Made by a program: the position numbers and the translations under genes. The notes under the pieces were generated by a model. That model did no database searches, had not been told where the DNA came from, and saw nothing but the letters and a program-made list of their open reading frames with translations. Positions 11,701 to 18,904 of a DNA stretch of 64,000 bases are shown here, one piece after another. The DNA comes from Siphonodentalium dalli (lineage: Eukaryota; Mollusca; Scaphopoda; Gadilida; Siphonodentaliidae), in NCBI GenBank assembly GCA_032622095.1, contig CP136066.1, positions 184,918,716 to 184,982,715 on the forward strand. Reading direction: 5' to 3'. Numbering within the stretch: the stretch's first letter is position 1; each line of letters begins with the position of its first letter.

Positions 11701-13081
11701 GTCATGTTGGCTGAAATAAGTACAAATGTGCAGCTTGGCAATCCACATTATATAATTATATAGTTAATTTGGGATATGAGAAAGACACGCTCTACACATA
11801 GATTAGCTGCATGCACGATAACACTTATTGTTTTCTAACCGAAAATAACACAGATTATAACATACCGTTATATATTCTAGGCTGAAAAAAATCAAAGCGT
11901 GTTCAACTTCTTTTGAAAGTCCACATCTGGCCATGCACGACAACCTCTCACTAATGAGTCCATATGCCCAATCTAATTATTTTCTGGTCAATGTAGGATA
12001 TACCCATGACGGTTGTATAGTGTCATATCGGACAAGGCAACTTTATTGTAATTAGAACTCGGAAATGTAACATGGGACCAATACTTTAACACATAATACT
12101 GCCTTTTTGTGAAATTTCACCAGCGCCTGTGTACCCGAGTATTATGAAACCCACTTATTAGTAAGAATGTCCGGAATCGGGCGATTAGTTGTAACTATAC
12201 ATACTTTATTAAATCGTCAAAAGGGTAAATTGGCGAGAACGAATTAATATTATGCTGGCTTTATATGCTCAGAAAAAAATCATGTTCATTATCACCGCCA
12301 TTTCGCAGTCGTTTTCAACTTATCGCACAAAAGTGAAACAAAACGCTCTTTATTATTACCAATCAGGAATAGACTAACACGGAACGCTCTTTTCTGTTCC
12401 ATGCCGTGCATATGGCTGTTGTTTGGGAACCAAATGCCGTGTTAAAATTGTGTTTTGTTTACTCCAATGCGACATGCAGGCACAGGCAATGCCTACAAAA
12501 ATGTAGTTCAAGCATGTAAAGACCTATTTCGATACCGGGAAAACTTAAAAAGGGAAACATGTATTTTGTGGTGCAAACCGCCATATGGCTTTAGATTAAA
12601 AAAAAAATTGGAATTAATTTTTTTTCTGGATTGAGCTATGCTCCAGATAACGTTTATTTATTCTGGTAAATAACTATATTCCAATGCTCTGACCAACTTA
12701 GAGCACCACATCCAATGGGTTAACTGGAAAATCCAGTTGGGCGTGTGTTGACCAAGAAACACAACCCGTGCACTGTACGACATTGAACACTCTTGACAAT
12801 GGGTGTGCTTTACAAATAAAACGGGAAACTATTGTTACAAGAGATGGAGCTAGATCTCTCCAGATCGAGAAAAGAATCTAACTCTCCCAACATATATAGG
12901 CGCTGTCTAGCTAGATCGAGAAAAGAATCCCAATTCTATCAACAGATGTGGTAACGTGAGCCAATATATAATATCGTTGCTGATAAGATTGCATAATTCA
13001 ACGATTCGACCACATGCTTAAGTGTGCCCCATCCGACATTGTTGACTGGCACTCCAATAAACACTTATGGTATACAGTGTC
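8776..13081 (+). repeat. 1456-bp tandem array, left block (three units)
   Basis: Three head-to-tail units, measured by the anchor AGTGTC at 10165, 11620 and 13076 (periods 1455 and 1456). The first unit lacks its initial 65-70 bp and begins after a family A flank. Units are nearly identical. Each contains a reversed copy of dispersed family A (ctgttgtttgggaacc, then gtgcaaaccgccatatgg). Each also has an internal direct duplication (gctagatc...gagaaaagaatc) near its end. No conserved ORF longer than about 90 codons persists across units, so the array is noncoding. The third unit is interrupted at its AGTGTC by the palindromic insert. Confidence 0.9.
13076..13081 (+). repeat. Target-site duplication AGTGTC, left copy
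   Basis: AGTGTC lies immediately outside TGATGATAAGG. It matches the unoccupied site in sister tandem units (10165-10170, 11620-11625, 20355-20360). Confidence 0.9.
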
Positions 13082-13245
13082 TGATGATAAGGCCCCTGTT
13101 TGGCTGTATTTCAGGAACGATAACTCTATCCGAAGTACATTACCTATATTCTCAGCAGTACTCCTGTTGGTGTTAGTCTAGACAGTTTGACCTATATTCT
13201 CGGCCCACGCGTCGGTCTATTTGTATACCGGTTGGGCATGTCCCA

Positions 13246-13330
13246 AAAGTTTCAAAAACTTCAAAAACTTCAAAAACTTCAAAAATTTCAAAAACTTCAA
13301 AAATTTCACAAATTTCAAAAAACTTAAACA
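13246..13330. repeat. Subterminal (cttcaaaaa)n repeat, left arm
   Basis: About eight tandem 9-bp words, cttcaaaaa and variants, lie about 165 bp inside the left terminus and are mirrored at 18650-18735. Iterated A-tract repeats next to a terminus are reminiscent of origin or terminal-protein recognition regions, but no function is shown. Confidence 0.6.
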
Positions 13331-13518
13331 AAAATCAAATTTTCCCAAAACTTAAAAAATTAAACAAAATTCAGGATTTAGTCAAAAATATGGCTTGTTG
13401 CCATTCATCGGAAAGCTCTGGGGGTACGGTGTGAGCGCCACCGAAAAAAGCAAGTGAGCGAGGGAAAAAAGAGAAAAATAACATGACATGTGGTACATAC
13501 TACAATTCATTATATTAA

Positions 13519-14349
13519 CTATTCACTGTCACTTTCGTCCGAATTGTCATCACTTTCGTCAGATGTGTCATTTGTTTCGTCCATGAACTTTTCTAGCAAT
13601 GGTCTGTACTTTAATATTGACATTTTCACTGCATCACGATCTTCAAAACCATTCTTCATATATTTTTCCACTTTATCCATGACACTGTTGTGCAGAGTCC
13701 CTTTGCGCAGCCACATGTTCTTTATTATTGTCCAAGCATAAACATTCATAAATAGCCTCATGCCTTCAGTTTTAAGATCTGTACTTTTAAGGTCCTTGTC
13801 AGCTTGTACTTTTGCCTCTTTTTCTGTCGAGCCATTTTCCATATACGTTTCCACGTTATCACTCCATGCTTCTTGTGCTTTATCTCTACTCTCATCACAC
13901 AAACTTTTGAAGTTTTCATCTTCATTCGATTTAATTTTCTTATTCTGACTATCATCCATGTCCTCAGTTAATTTTCGTTTTAACTTATTTTCTTGGCACC
14001 AGTTTTTTACGTGTCTCTGGACATCATGCTGATCTTCGAACAAAAGCCCGCAGTCATTGCAAGGGTACGACATGTCTTCTCGAATGCCTATGTTTTTATG
14101 GTTTTCTTTATTAATTTCATTGATCTCACCAGGTGTCCTTATGTCCTTAGTATAGCCATTATGTTGACCCTGGGGCACAATATAAGTATATGTCATGCCC
14201 TCCCGTTGACCAGGGAGATCTCTGTCATCATATTTCATCTCATTCCGTTGATCAGGGCTATTGTTGTCATTACATTTCACCACATTCTGTTCATCTGGGT
14301 GCTCGCTGTCCTTATGGAGATTATATTTCATGCCATACCATTCAACCAT
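13519..14349 (-). CDS. C2HC zinc-finger protein of the palindromic element, left-arm copy (intact)
   Basis: 276 residues with ATG at 14349. In the right arm the equivalent ATG overlaps the ATPase stop. Residues 17-85 are degenerate 13-15-residue tandem units of the type PDQRNEMKYDDRDL. A zinc finger follows, C97-x2-C100-x12-H113-x4-C118, in which Cys replaces the last His of a C2H2 finger. A basic stretch (residues 122-142) could be a nuclear signal. Two internal helical repeats share a V..YM.NG core, and the C-terminus is acidic (DES/D-rich). I recall finger-plus-helix proteins of this kind beside similar ATPases in invertebrate genomes, but their function is not established. A DNA-binding or late regulatory role is a guess. 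Confidence 0.75.
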   Translation of the reverse strand: MVEWYGMKYNLHKDSEHPDEQNVVKCNDNNSPDQRNEMKYDDRDLPGQREGMTYTYIVPQGQHNGYTKDIRTPGEINEINKENHKNIGIREDMSYPCNDCGLLFEDQHDVQRHVKNWCQENKLKRKLTEDMDDSQNKKIKSNEDENFKSLCDESRDKAQEAWSDNVETYMENGSTEKEAKVQADKDLKSTDLKTEGMRLFMNVYAWTIIKNMWLRKGTLHNSVMDKVEKYMKNGFEDRDAVKMSILKYRPLLEKFMDETNDTSDESDDNSDESDSE

Positions 14350-14386
14350 AATTATGTTGGTTCGTGTCCTCTTTTAGCACATTCTG

Positions 14387-15247
14387 TCACAGCCGTAATG
14401 TGTCCGGGGTTGCGGCTTTTAAATCCACCAGTAGGTAACCGTACGGTTCACTCGTCGCTTCCGAAAACTCTCGCATCATACGTTGAGGGCATTCAGGATA
14501 CATCTGTCTTGATAATGTTGAAATTAAACCCTTGTCAATTGGATTATTGAACAATACCAAATATTGACAATTTCGTCGTTGCGTCGGATCTTTGTTGTAG
14601 TAGAAATTCTGGTTCAAACTTATCAAAGATAAGTTCAAATGGTGACTTCCTTCGGAATGTAAATCATTAACTCTCTGGTCTTTTGATGAAGTTTGCATCA
14701 AGTCATCGAATACAACTAGATTGTTATACTGGGGGTTGATAAGAGAATCCAAGTTTGCTGGTATTCCCCGTATAAAGTTGACCTGAGGGGTGACGGTATA
14801 CTTTATGTCATCATATAGGGGCTGCCAATATTTATAAAACCATATTATTCTGTCAGGTGCGGGTGATATTTTTGAGGCAGACTTTTGTAGCAAGGTTTTC
14901 ACGAAGTACGTCTTCCCACTAGATGTCGGTCCGCTTACACATGCCGTGAATGGATGCTTGAAAATAAAATCTTCTTGGACATTGGCCATTGGATCATCAA
15001 AGCAGTATGTTATGTCGCTTTGTTGCTGTTTCCCCTGCTGGTGTTGTAGTATCTGGTGTTGCTGTAATGGCTGTTGTTGTGGCTGATGATGCTGCTGCCT
15101 GTTGCTGCTGCTGCTGTTTGTTGCTGCTGCTTGGTGCTGCTGCTGTGGGTGTCGGTTAACAAACTCAGTGTGCTTAGATTGTACATGTCTTATCAAATCA
15201 TGGTTCCGCACATACTCACTAGAGCAAATTGAACACTGGTGCTTCAT
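14387..15247 (-). CDS. C2H2 zinc finger-packaging ATPase, left-arm copy (C-terminus truncated)
   Basis: 286 residues with ATG at 15247. The N-terminus is a canonical C2H2 finger (C5, C8, H21, H26). A Gln/His-rich linker of about 45 residues follows, encoded by CAG/CAC repeats, then a P-loop ATPase with Walker A GPTSSGKT near residue 106 and Walker B LVVFDD about 70 residues later. A SHHLNLSLISLNQN stretch supplies the Gln-containing motif III expected in FtsK/HerA-type genome-packaging ATPases, and a later LSRQMYP supplies a conserved Arg. Compared with the right arm, a TGA at 14387-14389 removes the last 14 residues. It is expected to pump DNA into a capsid. Whether this shortened copy works is unknown. 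Confidence 0.8.
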   Translation of the reverse strand: MKHQCSICSSEYVRNHDLIRHVQSKHTEFVNRHPQQQHQAAATNSSSSNRQQHHQPQQQPLQQHQILQHQQGKQQQSDITYCFDDPMANVQEDFIFKHPFTACVSGPTSSGKTYFVKTLLQKSASKISPAPDRIIWFYKYWQPLYDDIKYTVTPQVNFIRGIPANLDSLINPQYNNLVVFDDLMQTSSKDQRVNDLHSEGSHHLNLSLISLNQNFYYNKDPTQRRNCQYLVLFNNPIDKGLISTLSRQMYPECPQRMMREFSEATSEPYGYLLVDLKAATPDTLRL

Positions 15248-15311
15248 TTATACTTGACTAAAATATATCGGGGGTATATGGTTTTCCTTTATACAAATGT
15301 TCCTTATAACC

Positions 15312-15413
15312 TCAAATCTGTCCTGTATTGACGGCGGCGGCGTTTGCCGGCGGTGGCGGCGTTTGTTCCACCGGCCTTTCAAAAGCCTTCGAAAATTTAG
15401 GTAAATTACTCAT
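15312..15413 (-). CDS. 33-residue Pro/Ala-rich ORF, left arm
   Basis: The start ATG overlaps the stop of the basic protein as ATGA. The frame runs through a Pro/Ala/Asn stretch and stops before the ATPase. The same ORF with the same start, stop and length is kept in the right arm despite several silent or near-silent base changes, which argues that it is translated. It has no recognisable domain. Confidence 0.5.
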   Translation of the reverse strand: MSNLPKFSKAFERPVEQTPPPPANAAAVNTGQI

Positions 15414-15631
15414 TTTAGTTCAGTAAATATGTCGTTTGGAGTTTCCTTTTTAACTTTTCCAATGTTTGTCTTTTTCGCTCTTCCTCCTTTTATCTCTTTA
15501 ACTTTTATCTTCTTAGCTCCGGGTTTCCTTATAAGTTTTTCAGGTTTCGCTTCAGTCTTGGGTAGGTCCTTCGAGTCATCGTAGGGTACATATTTATTAA
15601 GATCAAAGTCATAATAGTACGGAGTCCCCAT
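15410..15631 (-). CDS. Small basic protein, left-arm copy (intact)
   Basis: 73 residues, ATG at 15631. It has a Tyr-rich start (MGTPYYYDFDLNKYVPYDD) and then a Lys-rich body (KLIRKPGAKKIKV, GGRAKKTNIGKVKK). Small size and high charge suggest a nucleic-acid-condensing core protein, as many capsid-forming DNA elements carry. That is inference; no family is recognised. Its start overlaps the stop of the upstream low-complexity ORF by more than 20 nt in another frame, and its stop overlaps the next ATG. The right-arm copy is frameshifted. Confidence 0.65.
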   Translation of the reverse strand: MGTPYYYDFDLNKYVPYDDSKDLPKTEAKPEKLIRKPGAKKIKVKEIKGGRAKKTNIGKVKKETPNDIFTELK

Positions 15632-15805
15632 TCCGGCTAAAGTTCAAAGTGTACTCTGAAGTAGTAATTTGTATAGGGGCCAAATTACCATCCAAGACGT
15701 ATACCCTTATAAACTGCGGGTCAGTCCTAGTAACGCGCACGTCAACGCCGCCGGCGGCGGCGGCGGAGGCAAACGCCGCCGGCGTTTGCGGCGTTTGCGG
15801 CGTTT

Positions 15806-15874
<69 letters not shown>

Positions 15875-15986
15875 TATGCGGCGTTTGCGGCGGCGGCGGT
15901 GTTTGCGGCGGCGGCGGCGTTTGCGGCGGTGGCGTATACGGCGGCGGCTGTTGTTGTTGTTGTTGTAGTTGTTGTTGTTGATACAA
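15609..15986 (-). CDS. Low-complexity protein with conserved C-terminal module, left arm
   Basis: An open frame of about 125 codons. The N-terminal two thirds is Gln then Pro/Thr homopolymer encoded by a CAA and CCG/GCC triplet tract (15733-15975). The last 45 residues form an ordinary globular-looking module (GGVDVRVTRTDPQF... NGDSVLL). No ATG opens this frame: the first usable codon is TTG, so the true start is unknown. The right arm reads the same C-terminal module in frame with a different homopolymer (Thr/Ala/Asn) because the tract lengths differ. The C-terminal module is the part under constraint. Its role is unknown, possibly virion structure. Confidence 0.45.
15733..15975. repeat. Expanded GGC/GCC triplet tract, left arm
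   Basis: A long ggc run interrupted by ggcgtttgc and ggcgtatgc units, about four times longer than the equivalent tract in the right arm (16180-16250). The length difference is the main asymmetry between the arms and probably arose by replication slippage. Confidence 0.85.
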
Positions 15987-16026
15987 ATGTCAATGCAATT
16001 ATGAGTGATTTCAATATGCACACTCT

Positions 16027-16108
16027 ATTGTATAGGTAAACAATTGGCGCGCAGCGGCCCCGCTCACCCCCTCACTGCCGCTGCGCCAATTGTTTACCTA
16101 TACAATAG
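16027..16108. other. Palindrome centre with 18-nt asymmetric loop
   Basis: The left arm ends ...caattggcgcgcagcggc (to 16058). The right arm restarts gccgctgcgccaattg (from 16077). Between them is cccgctcaccccctcact, which is not self-complementary. The left stem carries one extra gc. A GC-rich stem with a short unpaired loop is the form expected if a covalently closed hairpin terminus had been copied into a head-to-head junction. Confidence 0.8.
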
Positions 16109-16139
16109 AGTGTGCATATTGAAATAACTCATAATTGCA

Positions 16140-16391
16140 TTGACATTTGTATCAACAACTACAACAACAACAACAACAGCCGCCGCCGCATACGCCGCAA
16201 ACGCCGCCGCCGCATACGCCGCAAACGCCGCCGCCGCCGCAAACGCCGGCGGCGTTGACGTGCGCGTTACTAGGACTGACCCGCAGTTTATAAGGGTATA
16301 CGTCTTGGATGGTAATTTGGCGCCTATAAAAATTACTACTTCAGAGTACACTTTGAACTTTAGCCGGAATGGGGACTCCGTACTATTATGA
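16140..16391 (+). CDS. Low-complexity protein with conserved C-terminal module, right arm
   Basis: An open frame of 83 codons, first usable codon TTG. The start region reads as Thr then Ala/Asn repeat, followed by the same GGVDVRVTRTDPQF...NGDSVLL module as the left arm with one visible substitution (Gln to Lys). The preserved module, next to drifting repeat sequence and with the shared stop overlapping the next gene, supports a real product. The N-terminal frame is uncertain because the triplet tract is slippage-prone. Function is unknown. Confidence 0.4.
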   Translation: MTFVSTTTTTTTTAAAAYAANAAAAYAANAAAAANAGGVDVRVTRTDPQFIRVYVLDGNLAPIKITTSEYTLNFSRNGDSVLL

Positions 16392-16591
16392 CTTTGATCT
16401 TAATAAATATGTACCCTACGATGACTCGGAAGGACCTACCCAAGACTGAAGCGAAACCTGAAAAACTTATAAGGAAACCCGGAGCTAAGAAGATAAAAGT
16501 TACAGAGATAAAAGGAGGAAGAGCGAAGAAGACAAACATTGGAAAAGTTAAAAAGGAAACTCCAAACGACATATTCACTGAACTAAAATGA
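16369..16591 (+). pseudogene. Small basic protein, right-arm copy (frameshifted)
   Basis: It matches the left-arm basic protein from the ATG at 16369-16371 to the TGA at 16589-16591. The span is 223 nt against 222 nt on the left: one extra G near 16427 shifts the frame within the first third, so translation from the ATG would stop early. A downstream open stretch keeps the Lys-rich body. Apart from this indel the two copies differ at very few positions, so the break is recent. Confidence 0.7.
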
Positions 16592-16689
16592 GTAATTTGC
16601 CTAAATTTTCGAAGGCTATTGAAAGGCCGGTGGAGCAAACACCGCCGCCGCCGGCAAACGCCGCCGCCGTCAATACAGGACAGATTTGA
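16588..16689 (+). CDS. 33-residue Pro/Ala-rich ORF, right arm
   Basis: Same length and same overlap (ATGA) with the preceding stop as its left-arm partner. Substitutions between the arms mostly fall at third positions, in contrast to the frameshifts in neighbouring genes. There is no domain. Its conserved position, just upstream of the ATPase, could also mean that it is a leader ORF affecting ATPase translation. Confidence 0.5.
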   Translation: MSNLPKFSKAIERPVEQTPPPPANAAAVNTGQI

Positions 16690-16753
16690 GGTTATAAGGA
16701 ACATTTGTATAAAGGAAAGCCATATACCCCCGAGATATTTTAGTCAAGTATAA

Positions 16754-17656
16754 ATGAAGCACCAGTGTTCAATTTGCTCTAGTGAGTATGTGCGGAACCA
16801 TGATTTGATAAGACATGTACAATCTAAGCACACTGAGTTTGTTAACCGACACCCACAGCAGCAGCACCAAGCAGCAGCAACAAACAGCAGCAGCAACAGG
16901 CAGCAGCATCATCAGCCACAACAACAGCCATTACAGCAACACCAGATACTACAACACCAGCAGGGGAAACAGCAACAAAGCGACATAACATCCTGCTTTG
17001 ATGATCCAATGGCCAATGTCCAAGAGGATTTTATTTTCAAGCATCCATTCACGGCATGTGTAAGCGGACCGACATCTAGTGGGAAGACGTACTTCGTGAA
17101 AACCTTGCTACAAAAGTCTGCCTCAAAAATATCACCCGCACCTGACAGAATAATATGGTTTTATAAATATTGGCAGCCCCTATATGATGACATAAAGTAT
17201 ACCGTCACCCCTCAGGTCAACTTTATACGGGGAATACCAGCAAACTTGGATTCTCTTATCAACCCCCAGTATAAAAATCTAGTTGTACTCGATGACTTGA
17301 TGCAAACTTCATCAAAAGACCAGAGAGTTAATGATTTACATTCCGAAGGAAGTCACCATTTGAATTTATCTTTGATAAGTTTGAACCAGAATTTCTACTA
17401 CAACAAAGATCCGACGCAGCGACGAAATTGTCAATATTTGGTATTGTTCAATAATCCAATTGACAAGGGTTTAATTTCAACATTATCAAGACAGATGTAT
17501 CCTGAATGCCCTCAACGTATGATGCGAGAGTTTTCGGAAGCGACGAGTGAACCGTACGGTTACCTACTGGTGGATTTAAAAGCCGCAACCCCGGACACAT
17601 TACGGCTGCAACAGAATGTGCTAAAAGAGGACACGAACCAACATAATTATGGTTGA
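16754..17656 (+). CDS. C2H2 zinc finger-packaging ATPase, right-arm copy (full length)
   Basis: 300 residues, ATG at 16754. C2H2 finger: C5, C8, H21, H26. Gln/His-rich linker: about 33-75. ATPase core: about 93-290, with Walker A GPTSSGKT at 105-112, Walker B LVVLDD at 176-181, a SLISLNQN motif near 206-213 and a late LSRQMYP. These fit FtsK/HerA-superfamily packaging ATPases of double-stranded DNA viruses and Polinton-like elements. The finger fusion is not usual in well-known members. The stop overlaps the start of the next ORF by eight bases. It extends 14 residues beyond the left copy, so this is the better candidate for an active enzyme. Confidence 0.85.
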   Translation: MKHQCSICSSEYVRNHDLIRHVQSKHTEFVNRHPQQQHQAAATNSSSNRQQHHQPQQQPLQQHQILQHQQGKQQQSDITSCFDDPMANVQEDFIFKHPFTACVSGPTSSGKTYFVKTLLQKSASKISPAPDRIIWFYKYWQPLYDDIKYTVTPQVNFIRGIPANLDSLINPQYKNLVVLDDLMQTSSKDQRVNDLHSEGSHHLNLSLISLNQNFYYNKDPTQRRNCQYLVLFNNPIDKGLISTLSRQMYPECPQRMMREFSEATSEPYGYLLVDLKAATPDTLRLQQNVLKEDTNQHNYG

Positions 17657-18478
17657 ATGGTATGGCATGAAATATAATCTCAATAAGGACAGCGAGCACC
17701 CAGATGAACAGAATGTGGTGAAATGTGATGACAACAATAGCCCGATCAACGGAATAAGATGAAATATGATGACAGAGATCTCCCTGGTCAACGGGAGGGC
17801 ATGACATATAATTATATTGTGCCCCAGGGTCAACATAATGGCTATACTAAGGACATAAGGACACCTGGTGAGATCAATGAAATTAATAAAGAAAACCATA
17901 AAAACATAGGCATTCGAGAAGACATGTCGTACCCTTGCAATGTCTGCGGGCTTTTGTTCGAAGATCAGCATGATGTCCAGAGACACGTAAAAAACTGGTG
18001 CCAAGAAAATAAGTTAAAACGAAAATTAACTGAGGACATGGATGATAGTCAGAATAAGAAAATTAAATCGAATGAAGATGAATACTTCAAAAGTTTGTGT
18101 GATGAGAGTAGAGATAAAGCACAAGAAGCATGGAGTGATAACGTGGAAACGTATATGGAAAATGGCTCGACAGAAAAAGAGGCAAAAGTACAAGCTGACA
18201 AAGACCTTAAAAGTACAGATCTTAAAACTGAAGGCATGAGGCTATTTATGAATGTTTATGCTTGGACAATAAGAAAGAACATGTGGCTGCGAAATGGGAC
18301 TCTGCACAACAGTGTCATGGATAAAGTGGAAAAATATATGAAGAATGGTTTTGAAGATCGTGATGCAGTGAAAATGTCAATATTAAAGTACAGACCATTG
18401 CTAGAAAAGTTCATGGACGAAACAAATGACACATCTGACGAAAGTGATGACAATTCGGACGAAAGTGACAGTGAATAG
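17649..18478 (+). pseudogene. C2HC zinc-finger protein, right-arm copy (frameshifted)
   Basis: Counterpart of the left-arm 276-residue protein. The span is 830 nt against 831 nt: one T is missing near 17744, which breaks the frame after about 30 codons. An internal ATG at 17759 opens a 239-residue frame that keeps the zinc finger, the basic stretch, both helical repeats and the acidic tail. A shortened product is therefore conceivable. The finger has one visible substitution relative to the left copy. Confidence 0.7.
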
Positions 18479-18898
18479 TTAATATAATAAATTGTAGTAT
18501 GTACCACATGTCATGTTATTTTTCTCTTTTCTCACTTGCTTTTTTCGGTGGCGCTCACCACCGTACCCCAGAGCTTTCCGATGAATGGCAACAAGCCATA
18601 TTTTTGACTAAATCCTGAATTTTGTTTAATTTTTTAAGTTTTGGGAAAATTTGATTTTTTTAAAAGTTTTTTGAAATTTGTGAAATTTGTGAAGTTTTTG
18701 AAATTTTTGAAGTTTTTGAAGTTTTTGAAACTTTTGGGACATGCCCAACCGGTATACAAATAGACCGACGCGTGGGCAGAGAATATAGGTCAAACTGTCT
18801 AGACTAACACCAACAGGAGTACTGCTGAGAATATAGGTAATGTACTTCGGATAGAGTTATCGTTCCTGAAATACAGCCAAACAGGGGCCTTATCATCA

Positions 18899-18904
18899 AG
18901 TGTC
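18899..18904 (+). repeat. Target-site duplication AGTGTC, right copy
   Basis: AGTGTC directly follows the right terminus (...CCTTATCATCA). It continues into tgtggtttagttg, as in uninterrupted units. Confidence 0.9.

Larger units (their letters stand above)
13082..18898. mobile_element. Giant palindromic virus-derived element with 6-bp target duplication
   Basis: The insert begins TGATGATAAGGCCCC and ends with its reverse complement. The two arms, 13082-16058 and 16077-18898, are near-identical over their full length apart from scattered substitutions and low-complexity indels. The centre is an 18-nt non-palindromic loop. Direct AGTGTC copies at 13076-13081 and 18899-18904 flank it, and the other tandem units carry one AGTGTC at the same place, so the insertion is precise. 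Each arm encodes the same five ORFs reading outward from the centre, including a packaging-type ATPase. Six-base target duplications and such ATPases are known from Polinton/Maverick and adintovirus-like elements. DNA polymerase B, integrase, protease and recognisable capsid genes are missing, so it is non-autonomous. The family assignment is inference. Confidence 0.88.

Noticed and set aside
13081-13092. ctgatgataagg as a hammerhead ribozyme core
   Set aside because: There is no matching GAAA core or supporting stems nearby. The sequence is the element terminus.
15649-16021. Long poly-Gly, poly-Arg, poly-Ala and Pro open frames on both strands
   Set aside because: They are alternate readings of the GGC/GCC triplet tract. 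Only the frame continuing into the conserved C-terminal module is kept.
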